A stretch of 64,000 bases of DNA, taken from contig NZ_PPFE01000016.1 of NCBI RefSeq assembly GCF_002917925.1, positions 1 through 64,000 on the forward strand, read 5' to 3'. This DNA comes from Roseovarius confluentis. GTDB taxonomy: Bacteria > Pseudomonadota > Alphaproteobacteria > Rhodobacterales > Rhodobacteraceae. Each line of letters begins with the position of its first letter. Positions within the stretch are counted from its first letter, which is position 1. The notes below the pieces were generated by a model. It saw only the letters and a program-made list of their open reading frames with translations. It was not told the DNA's origin and ran no database searches. Position numbers and translations under genes: made by a program. This document shows, piece after piece, positions 51,775 through 60,418 of this stretch.

Positions 51775-54420
51775 TCAGACGCTGTCGTCTTGGCCCGAGA
51801 ACAGGTCATCCAGAAGCGTACTGTCCGCATTCATGCCACCGGCAGCGTCGGCGAACAGGCCGCCCATATCGGCCAGCAGACCGCCAACCTGCGAAACCCC
51901 GCCATCGGCATCCGCATCGCCCAGCAGGGCCCCGATCACGTCGCCGTCCCCGCCGGTGACATCCGCGCTCGCAGGCCCGAGTATCTCGCTCAGAAGGTCG
52001 TCGACCTCGCCATCAGCCAACAAGTCACCGCCCGTCCCAACCAGCGTGCCGGTCAGGCTGCTGTCACCGACAAGGCCGGCAAAAAGGTCGTCAAAGCCAT
52101 CGATCTCGCTGTCGGGGACCTCGACACCGAACGTGTCGTCGTCCCCAAGGAGCCCGGCCAGGACATCATCCATCCCGTCGAGCGAAATGTTCCCGCCAAT
52201 CTGCGTCAGGTTATCGGGCAGATCCGCGATAACATCGTCACCCGCTCCGACAAGGCTGTCGAGAAAGCCATCATCTCCCGACTCTTCCGCAATGTCCTGC
52301 GGTACGTCCGTGTCAGCGTCAGAAACCGTGTCCGGTCCGGGCTGGGGATCAGTAGCACCCGCGCTCGCGTCCAGCACGTCAGATGCACCAGCCTCCGCCG
52401 AGGCGTCATCCGCGCTGTCGCCTTCCCCGGCGCCAGACGCGGCAACATCATCCGCACCTTCATCGATGACACCATCATCGCCGATATCGGCGTTATCGCC
52501 ATCGGCTCCACTGTCAGCAACCAAGCCGGACAAGCTGCCAAGCAGCCCTGCGCTCCCGGTCAGCGACCCCAGAAGACCACTGGCACCCGTACCGGACTCG
52601 TTATCATCCGAAGGCGCGGCATCATCGTCGCCGCCACCTGCGGACACAGCATCACCATCGGAATCGTCTTGTCCGTCGTCGTCGCCATCCGTATCCGAGC
52701 CGTCGGCCAACTGGGCATCGGACGTATCTGCGCCATCATCGCCGCCCGCTCCCAACAAGCCGCCCACCAGGCCGTCTTCGCCCAGTACGCTGCCCAGCAG
52801 ACCACCGGAACCGTCACCAGTTGAATCTGCGTCGTCACTGCCATCCGCACCCGCACCGCCAGACCCAGACGCCGACCCGCCACCAGACTCGTCTGCGCCA
52901 TCATCGCCGCCCGCACCCAGCAGGCCACCAACCAGACCTTCGTTGCCAAGCACGCCATCCAGCAAGCCGTCGGAACCGGAGCCGTCGCCGGACCCGTCAT
53001 CGCCACCGCCGGATCCCAGCACACCGCCCAGCAGGCCATCATCGCCAAGCACGCCGCCCAGCAAGCCGTCGGAGCCGGAGCCGTCGCCGGACCCGTCATC
53101 GCCACCGCCAGATCCCAGCACACCGCCCAGCAGGCCATCATCTCCAAGCACGCCACCCAGCAAGCCGTCGGAGCCGGAGCCGTCGCCAGACCCGTCATCG
53201 CCACCGCCGGATCCCAGCACACCGCCCAGCAGGCCATCATCGCCAAGCACGCCACCCAGCAAGCCGTCGGAGCCAGAGCCGTCGCCGGACGACCCATCGT
53301 CGCCACCACCGCCCAGCCCAAGCAGCCCGCCCAGCGCGCCGTCCTCTCCAAGCACCGACCCGAGCAACCCGTCTGACCCAAGCAGGTCGCCCACCACAGG
53401 AATATCTCCGACGATCTCATCCACAAGGCCGTCGTCACCGATCAGGTCCTCGACGAGGCCCGGAACGACCCCGTCCTCGCCCAGCAGGTCATCGACCGCG
53501 CCATCGCCGAGCACCGGGCTCAGGATACTGTCCAGCACGCCCTCATCCCCGACCAGCGGGTCCAGCAGGTCGTCCACGACCCCGTCTTCGCCAAGGATAT
53601 CCGCGACCAGTCCCTCGTCGCCGAGCACGATATCGATGGCGCCTCCAAGGTAGCCGTCCTCGCCCAGCAGGTCTTCCAGCACGTCGAGGTCCAGCAGGCC
53701 ACCCTCGCCGACAACGGTACCGATCACATCGTCAATGACACTTCCTTCGCCAAGCAGGCTGTCCAGGATACCGCCTTCACCGGCAATCGCGCCCAACAAG
53801 CTGTCAACGACTCCGTCCTCGCCTAGAACCGGGTCAAGCACCGGATCGAGGACCGACCCCAACAGGCCGTCCTCCTCGTCCGTTGGTTCGATCTCGACAT
53901 AAACGTCCGGCGGCTCGGTGGGGGCCTGAGCGCGCGGGATACCGGACTCTTCTTCGTCGCCTTCCGCCAGCATGGCAGCGGCGGACTCGGCGGCCTCGCC
54001 GGCATCCTCGATCTCTGACGTGCGGCCCGAAGCGGCGACAGGTCCGGACGGCGGAAGCTCGGCAACCTCGACCGGCGGTTCCGACTCCGGCTCCTCCACG
54101 ATCTCTCCTGAAGACGCCTGCGCCATCACTTGCAAATCGGGCGCTTCGGGTACGGTCTCGACATCCTCGACCATGATGTTCTGACGTTCCTCGGTGCGGA
54201 CCGCCTCGTCCGGCACCACGGCCTCGCCACTTTCGGTGGTACGCGCCTCGGCCCGGCCGCTCTGCAGGACCAGACCCATGCCAATGGCGCTGGCCGCGGC
54301 CCCGTTCAGGCTGGACAGAGGCCCCTGCCGATAGGACTCGGGCACACTCACCGAGAAAGACGGCGTACCGTTCTCTCCGACGCGCTCAACCGATTCGTGC
54401 TTACCCTTTTTCGCCACCAC
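51775..54420 (-). CDS. Repeat protein 4: large acidic GLLG-repeat protein
   Basis: 881 residues starting at GTG. It lacks the BapA-type prefix of proteins 1-3. Instead it has a short basic start (MVAKKGKHE), a hydrophobic patch (GAAASAIGMGLVLQSG, 39-54) and an acidic, Pro/Glu-rich linker to about residue 185. Then come several hundred residues of GEDGVVDSLLG- and GDDGLLGGVLG-type repeats. These include exact 33-residue units (GSGGGDDGSGDGSGSD followed by GLLGGVLGDDGLLGGVL). The C-terminal 250 residues are less regular, strongly acidic, and end STLLDDLFSGQDDSV, like the tails of the other repeat proteins. It sits immediately upstream of the secretion operon and is probably its main substrate. 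No adhesion or enzymatic domain was recognised. Confidence 0.83.
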   Translation of the reverse strand: MVAKKGKHESVERVGENGTPSFSVSVPESYRQGPLSSLNGAAASAIGMGLVLQSGRAEARTTESGEAVVPDEAVRTEERQNIMVEDVETVPEAPDLQVMAQASSGEIVEEPESEPPVEVAELPPSGPVAASGRTSEIEDAGEAAESAAAMLAEGDEEESGIPRAQAPTEPPDVYVEIEPTDEEDGLLGSVLDPVLDPVLGEDGVVDSLLGAIAGEGGILDSLLGEGSVIDDVIGTVVGEGGLLDLDVLEDLLGEDGYLGGAIDIVLGDEGLVADILGEDGVVDDLLDPLVGDEGVLDSILSPVLGDGAVDDLLGEDGVVPGLVEDLIGDDGLVDEIVGDIPVVGDLLGSDGLLGSVLGEDGALGGLLGLGGGGDDGSSGDGSGSDGLLGGVLGDDGLLGGVLGSGGGDDGSGDGSGSDGLLGGVLGDDGLLGGVLGSGGGDDGSGDGSGSDGLLGGVLGDDGLLGGVLGSGGGDDGSGDGSGSDGLLDGVLGNEGLVGGLLGAGGDDGADESGGGSASGSGGAGADGSDDADSTGDGSGGLLGSVLGEDGLVGGLLGAGGDDGADTSDAQLADGSDTDGDDDGQDDSDGDAVSAGGGDDDAAPSDDNESGTGASGLLGSLTGSAGLLGSLSGLVADSGADGDNADIGDDGVIDEGADDVAASGAGEGDSADDASAEAGASDVLDASAGATDPQPGPDTVSDADTDVPQDIAEESGDDGFLDSLVGAGDDVIADLPDNLTQIGGNISLDGMDDVLAGLLGDDDTFGVEVPDSEIDGFDDLFAGLVGDSSLTGTLVGTGGDLLADGEVDDLLSEILGPASADVTGGDGDVIGALLGDADADGGVSQVGGLLADMGGLFADAAGGMNADSTLLDDLFSGQDDSV
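52981..53277 (-). repeat. 99-bp direct repeats in repeat protein 4
   Basis: Three tandem copies beginning at 52981, 53080 and 53179, each 99 bases (33 residues), differing at very few positions. Partial copies continue on both sides. They are prone to length change by recombination. Confidence 0.88.
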
Positions 54421-54448
54421 GCCCTCAGGCCTCCGAGTGATCCCGCAC

Positions 54449-54474
54449 CGCCTGCAGGCACTTACCTGCAGGCG
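54449..54474 (-). promoter_or_regulatory. Perfect hairpin in the leader of repeat protein 4
   Basis: Arms CGCCTGCAGG (54449-54458) and CCTGCAGGCG (54465-54474) with a 6-base loop, 29 bases before the GTG start. A stable hairpin just ahead of the ribosome site could control translation or bind a regulator. No terminator T run follows. Confidence 0.5.
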
Positions 54475-54564
54475 TCACAAGGAACATTATACAAAAGCAG
54501 ATAGAACTACTACACACTACACCACTTGGCAGTATACAGCGAAATGCAGTGGAGAAAAGCATAA

Positions 54565-54585
54565 TTTAGTATGTTGGATACATCC
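54565..54585 (-). promoter_or_regulatory. AAGTATGTA-type palindromic motif
   Basis: TTTAGTATGTTGGATACATCC, in which GTATG and CATAC-like halves form an imperfect dyad, 145 bases before the start of repeat protein 4. Confidence 0.45.
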
Positions 54586-54727
54586 ATTAGGTAAATTCGG
54601 CCCCCGACAAGCTCTGAACCACCACATTGCCGGCCAAGGGAAATGCTCGAGCACTTAACCTATTCGACTCTAAGTTATTGTTTTAATTTTGAATTTTTGA
54701 CGCGCATCCATCGCCACCAACTGCGAT

Positions 54728-54740
54728 ATACATACTTTAG
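54728..54740 (-). promoter_or_regulatory. AAGTATGTA-type motif, distal
   Basis: Plus strand ATACATACTTTAG, the inverted form of the cluster motif, followed by CATATAAATTA. It lies 310 bases before repeat protein 4, at the edge of the tct genes. Confidence 0.4.
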
Positions 54741-54798
54741 CATATAAATTACACTTAGGTCCGTGGTCGGGCTCGCTTGGTGACCCCTACCTGCACGA

Positions 54799-56280
54799 TC
54801 AGCTCTTCGGTTTTCTGAACTGCCCGTAGAAGCCATAGATCAGGGACAACAGGCTGAAGGTCAGCAAAACCGCTGTGATCGGACGACTGATCATATCGAT
54901 CACATTGTAATCGGTAAGCAACAGCCCCTGTCGCAGGCTCTTCTCGGCGATGGGGCCCATGACCAGACCGATTATCAGCGGCGCAATGGGATAGCCGAAG
55001 CGCCGCAGGCCAAAGCCCACCGCCCCGAAGACCAGCATGATCGCGACATTCCCAACGTTGTTTTCCAACGCGAAGACGCCGGTCATGCACAACACCACGA
55101 TCGCCGGACCGACAAGCGTGTAGGGAAGATCGAGAATGCGTGCAAAATACCGGGCCGCGCGCAAGCCGAAAACCAGCATCAGGATATTGGCGAAGAACAT
55201 GCCGATGAATACCGAATAGACGAGATCCCGGTTCTCGGTCATCATAAGCGGTCCGGGGATGATCCCGTGGATTGTCAGCCCGCCAAGCATCACCGCGGTC
55301 GTGGCACTGCCCGGGATGCCAAGCGCCAGCAGAGGGATCATCGAACCGCCGACAGCCGAGTTGTTGGCGCTTTCGGGGGCCGCGATTCCCTCAGGTTCGC
55401 CGGTGCCGAAGGCGCGGGGGTTCTTCGACCAGCGAACAGCCTCGGAATAGCTGATGAAAGCGGCGGTGGTCGCTCCCACGCCCGGCAGCGCACCCACGGC
55501 CGTGCCGATGGCCGACGACCGCAGAAGCGTAAACTTCATCCGCATGAACTCGGACAAGCTGGGCAACTCGGTCGAAACATTCTTGATCACCTGCCCCTCG
55601 GTATTGCCCTCGGAATAGCGCTGCAGCACCTCGGCCATGGCGAAGATACCGATGATTGCTGGAACAAAGCTGATACCCGAAAGCAGCGTGGCGCTGCCGA
55701 AGGTGAAGCGCTCTGTCCCGGTGATGGGGTCCAGCCCGACCGTGGCGAGCGCCAGACCGGCCAGACCGGCGATCAGCGCCTTTGTCGTCGAACCCGAACC
55801 GATCGAGGAGATGGCCGTCACCCCCAGGATGGCCAGCGCGAAATATTCCGGCGGGCCAAAGCTGAGCGCTGCGCGGGCAAGTGGCGGTGCGGCGAACATC
55901 AGCACCGTCGTGCCCAGAAGCCCGCCGATTGCCGAGGCGGCGAGAGCCAGGCCCAGGGCCCGACCCGCCTGCCCCTTACGCGCCATCGGGTAGCCATCTA
56001 GCGCAGTGCAAGCAGCCTCCGGGCTGCCCGGCGTGTTGAACAGAATCGCCGAAATGGAGCCCCCGAAGGTCGATCCAACATAGACGCCGCCCAGAAGCAA
56101 AAGTCCCTCGATCGGCTCGAAGACAAACGTGAACGGGATCAGCAGCGCGACACCGACGATCCCGGTCAGGCCGGGGATCGATCCGAAGGCAATTCCCCAG
56201 ATCACCGCGAAGATGATCATGACGAAAGAAATTGGCGACCCCAGCATGTACAGCAGAGCGTCCGAGAAACCTTCAAGCAT
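54799..56280 (-). CDS. tctA: Tripartite tricarboxylate transporter, large membrane subunit TctA
   Basis: 493 residues with about eleven or twelve helices. Signature segments are GSIPGLTGIVGVALLIPFTF (the Gly/Pro-rich first motif, about 29-48) and ALPGVGATTAAFISYSEA later, the two inverted TctA repeats. It forms the translocation channel driven by an ion gradient. Last gene of the mdc-tct transcript. Confidence 0.9.
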   Translation of the reverse strand: MLEGFSDALLYMLGSPISFVMIIFAVIWGIAFGSIPGLTGIVGVALLIPFTFVFEPIEGLLLLGGVYVGSTFGGSISAILFNTPGSPEAACTALDGYPMARKGQAGRALGLALAASAIGGLLGTTVLMFAAPPLARAALSFGPPEYFALAILGVTAISSIGSGSTTKALIAGLAGLALATVGLDPITGTERFTFGSATLLSGISFVPAIIGIFAMAEVLQRYSEGNTEGQVIKNVSTELPSLSEFMRMKFTLLRSSAIGTAVGALPGVGATTAAFISYSEAVRWSKNPRAFGTGEPEGIAAPESANNSAVGGSMIPLLALGIPGSATTAVMLGGLTIHGIIPGPLMMTENRDLVYSVFIGMFFANILMLVFGLRAARYFARILDLPYTLVGPAIVVLCMTGVFALENNVGNVAIMLVFGAVGFGLRRFGYPIAPLIIGLVMGPIAEKSLRQGLLLTDYNVIDMISRPITAVLLTFSLLSLIYGFYGQFRKPKS

Positions 56281-56306
56281 GGTACGTCCTTTCAGTTACC
56301 CGGCGC

Positions 56307-56822
56307 TCAGAACAGATAACTGCTGAGGCTATAGAAAAACCCGGTTCCGCGCGGCAGCGGCAGCGACAGTCCGTAGGAAAAAAAGCCGATGAGCACGGCC
56401 GTGAAGACAGGCGGAAAGATCAGCTTCACCATCCGGTTGCGATAGGGCAGCAGCGGCAGCGCACAATAGAGGAAGGCAAGCGTTGCGATGGCAAAGCCCA
56501 CGATCTGCAACGCCCAGAAATACGCGAGTATGAGTGCGGCCATCAGGGCGGTCAGAAGCACCTGCGCCGGGGCGCGGCTGTCGGCCGCGCTGATGGCCTC
56601 GGCGCCCTCCGCGGTGCGGGCGCGCCACAGGCGAAGCCCCAGTTGCGCGATCTGCAGCAGGCAGAGCAACGCGATGCCGCCCAGCACCCATTGCGGCCAG
56701 GTGCGCGCATCGACCGGGCGCGGCACGCCGATGAGGCGGATGGCTTGCGTAGCGCTCAGAAGGTAGAGCGTGCCCACGAGCATCCCTACAGTTACGGCGA
56801 GCTCCGTAAACGTCTCTTTCAT
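56307..56822 (-). CDS. tctB: Tripartite tricarboxylate transporter, small membrane subunit TctB
   Basis: 171 residues with four hydrophobic helices, in the TctB size range. The end GTGFFYSLSSYLF is hydrophobic, as usual. It lies between tctC and tctA with short gaps. Sequence conservation in this family is low, so the call rests on size, topology and position. Confidence 0.85.
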   Translation of the reverse strand: MKETFTELAVTVGMLVGTLYLLSATQAIRLIGVPRPVDARTWPQWVLGGIALLCLLQIAQLGLRLWRARTAEGAEAISAADSRAPAQVLLTALMAALILAYFWALQIVGFAIATLAFLYCALPLLPYRNRMVKLIFPPVFTAVLIGFFSYGLSLPLPRGTGFFYSLSSYLF

Positions 56823-56917
56823 GGTTCCTCACTGTCCGAAAGACACCTGCCGGTCAGGCAGCGGCAATCATTGACTGCCGCTGCCATGTTTTTCCTCTGC
56901 GTCCGGCGCAAGCCAGG

Positions 56918-57886
56918 TCAGATCTGGCCCAGCGACTTCAGCACTTCGGTATATACCTGGACCTCGTTTTCCAGGAACTCCTGGAACGCCTCGGGACCAA
57001 TCAACTCCGAGCGATATTGAAGGCCGCTCTGCTCTTCGATCTTCTTGTAGCTGTCGGCATCGACAGCCTCCTCGAAGATGCTGTAGAGTTTCTCGGCCTT
57101 TTCCGGTGCCGCCTCGGATGCAATGGCGACACCGCGCCAGCGACCCAGGGTCACGTCATAGCCCAGTTCCTCAGCCGTGGGCACGTCCGGCAACACTGGC
57201 AGACGCTCCTCGGAAAAGACGACCAGCGGGACAAGTTCATTCGACTCAAGCGCGCCGCGGACAGGGCCGTATTCCTCGTAAAGCACGTCGATATGACCGC
57301 CCAGCACCGCCGCCATCGCTTCGGATGACTTCTCGAACGGGATCAGAGTCAGTTCAGCGCCGGTGGTCGTGTTCCACAGGCCGGCCAGCATCGCGTCAAA
57401 GCCGGCAGCGCCGGTGACGCCCAGTTTCAGGTCGCCCGGATTGTCCTTGAGATGCGCAATCAGGTCCTCGATGTTCTGATATTCGCTATCCGGGGCCACA
57501 TAGAACAACCCTTGGTCGTACTGGATGCGTGCGACGGGCTGGTATTTCGACAGGTCGATCCGGCCGAGCGCGTGATTGATGACCTGCTCCGGGCCGATCG
57601 CCATCAGGCTGCTACCATCGCCCGGGCGCTGTTCGAAATTGACCGAGGCCGGGATCCCTGCCCCGCCCGAAACCGAGATCGGCACGAGCGACGCGCCGGA
57701 GATACTCTTGAACGGTTCACCGATGGCACGAATAAAGCGATCGGTGCCGCCGCCGGGCCCGAACTGATGCACCACTTCCATGGAACCCGAGGGATAATCC
57801 TCAGCGGTTGCCGAGATCGGCGCAAGGGCCGTACCGGCGGCGAGGCCCAGGGCCATCAGGGTGCGTTTAAGCATGGTCTGTCGCAA
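56918..57886 (-). CDS. tctC: Tripartite tricarboxylate transporter substrate-binding protein TctC
   Basis: 322 residues. A TTG at 57886 is chosen because GGAGGAG lies seven bases ahead of it; the ATG at 57874 would be 19 bases from that site. Signal peptide LMALGLAAGTALAPISATA, then the Bug-type fold with VHQFGPGGGTDRFIRAIG and LGVTGAAGFDAMLAGLW. Adjacent malonate decarboxylase genes suggest malonate as ligand. It follows mdcH by about 150 bases with its own leader and a palindrome. Confidence 0.88.
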   Translation of the reverse strand: MRQTMLKRTLMALGLAAGTALAPISATAEDYPSGSMEVVHQFGPGGGTDRFIRAIGEPFKSISGASLVPISVSGGAGIPASVNFEQRPGDGSSLMAIGPEQVINHALGRIDLSKYQPVARIQYDQGLFYVAPDSEYQNIEDLIAHLKDNPGDLKLGVTGAAGFDAMLAGLWNTTTGAELTLIPFEKSSEAMAAVLGGHIDVLYEEYGPVRGALESNELVPLVVFSEERLPVLPDVPTAEELGYDVTLGRWRGVAIASEAAPEKAEKLYSIFEEAVDADSYKKIEEQSGLQYRSELIGPEAFQEFLENEVQVYTEVLKSLGQI

Positions 57887-57906
57887 TTGTTCTCTCCTCC
57901 CTAACA

Positions 57907-57920
57907 ATTGATATATCAAT
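57907..57920. promoter_or_regulatory. Perfect palindrome ATTGATATATCAAT
   Basis: Fourteen-base perfect dyad 21 bases upstream of the tctC start, followed by TTATATACCAATCAAGG, a partial copy. It resembles operators of GntR-type malonate regulators in size. No regulator gene is in the window on this side. Confidence 0.45.
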
Positions 57921-58039
57921 AGCATGTGCTTTATATACCAATCAAGGTTTAAAACACGTAGCATGACCCGAGTGATGGAATTCCATGTTTATCTGGTAGT
58001 TAAACGTCTTCCGCCGGGCACTTAAGAAACGCGCGACGC

Positions 58040-58948
58040 CTAGTCATGGCGTTGCGCCCAGGCGATGGCCTCGTCCAGCGACCGGAAATCGGCAATCGAC
58101 CGCGCCGGCACATCGGGCGACAGCTCGGTCGCAATCCGCGCCAGCGCATTGCCGCAGCCGACCTCCAGCCAGACGTTGACACCACGCTCCCGCACGGCCT
58201 GCATCGTGTAGGACCATCGCAGCGGCGCGCTGATCTGAGCGGTCAGCGCCTCGGCCAAGGCCGGGATGTCCCGGGGAGCCTTGCCGCTCCAGGCAGAGAC
58301 AAAGCGGCGCGCGGGCCTTTCCAGCGCAGCGTCCAGTGCGACGCGAAAGGGCGGCAGAGCGGCTTCCATCAGCGGACAATGCGAAGCGACGGTCACGTCG
58401 ATGTCGCGTACCGAGGCCGGTCGATCCTGCAGGGCGTACTTGAGCGCCGCCAGATTGGTGACCGGCCCAGAGATGACCTGGTGTTCGGGTCCGTTGTCGA
58501 TGGAGACCCAAGCGCCGTGATCGCGGCATAGCGCGTCAAGATCGGAGACCCGGCCACGCACCGCGAACATGGATTGCGGAACGTCCACGGCCTCCTCCAT
58601 CAGCTCCGCCCGGACTGCCGCGAGCCGGATCGCGGCCTCGGCAGGCAAGGCGCCGGCTGCGGATATCGCCGACACCTCACCGACGCTGTAACCCACAAAG
58701 GCAGACGGGGACGGCAGCGACTCCCTGAGTACCGCCCAGCAGGCAAGCGCATGTCCCACGATCAGTGGCTGCGCGCAGCGATTGTCAAAGATGCAGGCAT
58801 CGTCCGGCAAGTGCCGGTCCTGCAGAGAAAGGCCTGCGGCGTCGCAGGCTTCGCGGACCAGCGACGCCACGGTGTCATCGTCAGGCAGACCAGCGAACAT
58901 TTCCGGATGCTGCGTTCCCTGCCCCGAGAACATGATCCCGATGCCCAT
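58040..58948 (-). CDS. mdcH: Malonate decarboxylase-associated malonyl-CoA acyltransferase MdcH
   Basis: 302 residues. FabD-like fold with the N-terminal FSGQGTQHPEMF and the nucleophile Ser in AFVGYSVGEVSA (GYSVG, a variant of GHSLG). A later His is in VASHCPLMEAAL. It loads the malonyl group from malonyl-CoA onto the prosthetic group of MdcC at the start of the catalytic cycle. It starts one base after the mdcB stop. Confidence 0.88.
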   Translation of the reverse strand: MGIGIMFSGQGTQHPEMFAGLPDDDTVASLVREACDAAGLSLQDRHLPDDACIFDNRCAQPLIVGHALACWAVLRESLPSPSAFVGYSVGEVSAISAAGALPAEAAIRLAAVRAELMEEAVDVPQSMFAVRGRVSDLDALCRDHGAWVSIDNGPEHQVISGPVTNLAALKYALQDRPASVRDIDVTVASHCPLMEAALPPFRVALDAALERPARRFVSAWSGKAPRDIPALAEALTAQISAPLRWSYTMQAVRERGVNVWLEVGCGNALARIATELSPDVPARSIADFRSLDEAIAWAQRHD

Positions 58949-58949
58949 C

Positions 58950-59792
58950 TCAGATCGCCAGCAACTTCAGGAAAAGCCCGGCGGACAGCATGTCGGCCGT
59001 ACCGCCCGGACTGAGATTGCGGCGGATGCATTCCTTGTGCAGTGCGACTGCGCGGCGATGGCCCGGTCCGGTCCGCACGCCGCCCAGCCGCAGCACCTGC
59101 CGCGCCTCCTGACGGACGAAGCTAAGCCCTTCGGTCCCGCCCCGGTGCAGCAGGTTGGTATCCTCCAGAACAGCCAGGCTGGCGAAAAGCGCGTCCGATG
59201 CGGCCGCGCGCGGGTGTCTTCGAAACGTCTCGAGGCGCGGCAGCACCGCGCGTCGGATGGTGGGAAACCCCGCCGCGGCCTCTCCGCGCGCGCCATTGGC
59301 GCCGTAGCGGTGGCGCACCTTTTGTCCGTGCGTGATGGGCGCGGCAGAGCGGTCTGTACCGAGCGTCGCTCCCCAGAGCTGCCCGACATCGCACGCAATG
59401 TCGACGGGATCCGGCGCTGTGCCGATGGCCATTCTCCGCCCGGCGGCGGCACATAACAGCCCGATGGCAAAAATCGCACCCCGATGCGTGTTGACGCCTT
59501 GTGTGGCCGTCAGCATCCGTATTTCCGCGGCGCGCCCCAGATCCCGCAACTCCGCCAGCGGGGCATGATCCGCGCCGGCCTCGGCGATCTCGGGAAAATA
59601 GCCCGAGAGCGCGTCGATCGAAGCCAGAAGGGTCTGCGCGTCCATGTCGCGATGGGCCCCGTTGTCGACAAAACTGACAAGGCCCGGCTTTGGATAGCAG
59701 GCAAGCTCCAGAAAGAGCGCCAGGGAAGCAAGCCTTCCGATCCGGACCGCCGCCACGCAATGTGGGGCAGGCATGGGTACCACTTGCAACAT
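58950..59792 (-). CDS. mdcB: Triphosphoribosyl-dephospho-CoA synthase MdcB
   Basis: 280 residues. The ATG at 59792 overlaps the mdcG stop as TGATG, which fixes the start. CitG-like helical protein with ELACYPKPGLVSFVDNGAH (about 29) and GVNTHRGAIFAIGLLCAAAG, the hallmark segments, and a late DTNLLHRGG. It makes the prosthetic group precursor from dephospho-CoA and ATP. In Pseudomonas mdcB follows mdcA; here it lies between mdcG and mdcH. Confidence 0.9.
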   Translation of the reverse strand: MLQVVPMPAPHCVAAVRIGRLASLALFLELACYPKPGLVSFVDNGAHRDMDAQTLLASIDALSGYFPEIAEAGADHAPLAELRDLGRAAEIRMLTATQGVNTHRGAIFAIGLLCAAAGRRMAIGTAPDPVDIACDVGQLWGATLGTDRSAAPITHGQKVRHRYGANGARGEAAAGFPTIRRAVLPRLETFRRHPRAAASDALFASLAVLEDTNLLHRGGTEGLSFVRQEARQVLRLGGVRTGPGHRRAVALHKECIRRNLSPGGTADMLSAGLFLKLLAI

Positions 59793-60418
59793 CAGGCGAT
59801 CCCGCCCAAGGGATGCGGTTCCAGGCGCGGGCCCTGGAGGTGGCGAACCAAAACCTGCGAGCTCTCTTTCAGGAATTCGCGCAAAGAAATCGCGGCCCGG
59901 TCGGCAAGCACCGCTTCGCCGTCGACCCGCGGCGTCGCGCCGGCGATCAGCCGCGAGATGGCGGCCTGCCGATCGCCGGGTGCAAGTCCGTCCAGGCCTT
60001 CGACGAGCAGGTCGAGGTCGGAGTTCGCATGAACGTAGCGCAAACCGGTAAGGCCCTGCCATGCCAGCGATCCGTAGACACGGATCCGGAGATTGAAAGC
60101 CTGTTCGAGGGTGAAGGCACGCCTCAGCGCCTGCGTCCATCCATCAGGCGCGGCGGCGGCCACATCGCGCAGGCGCGGCGGGCGGCTGCGCCAGACTACC
60201 GCATCGAATGGTACGGAAAAGCCGAAACGGCGCTGCGGTGCACCCAAGGGACGGGGCCAGCCCAACTGGCACGCGACGGCCTGCCCCGGCTGCATCCGCT
60301 GAACAAAGGGAAAGCCTGCCCCGGCCCATGCCGCCAGTTCCCTGTCCATCGGGGTCCCGCCGAAAAACTTGGGATCGACGAAGACAAGGTCGTGTCGCTG
60401 AGGCGAGCGCGATTTCAT
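59792..60418 (-). CDS. mdcG: Malonate decarboxylase holo-ACP synthase MdcG
   Basis: 208 residues. The nucleotidyltransferase signature is RVYGSLAWQGLTGL followed by NSDLDLLVE (about 131-158), giving the GSxxW and DxD metal site. It transfers the prosthetic group to a Ser of MdcC. Four-base overlap with mdcE. Confidence 0.88.
   Translation of the reverse strand: MKSRSPQRHDLVFVDPKFFGGTPMDRELAAWAGAGFPFVQRMQPGQAVACQLGWPRPLGAPQRRFGFSVPFDAVVWRSRPPRLRDVAAAAPDGWTQALRRAFTLEQAFNLRIRVYGSLAWQGLTGLRYVHANSDLDLLVEGLDGLAPGDRQAAISRLIAGATPRVDGEAVLADRAAISLREFLKESSQVLVRHLQGPRLEPHPLGGIA

Larger units (their letters stand above)
54421..54798. other. Promoter region of repeat protein 4
   Basis: 378 bases, AT-rich from 54480 to 54760. 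Two motif sites and the leader hairpin are described separately. No gene. It also forms the downstream region of tctA, for which no clear terminator is seen. Confidence 0.5.
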
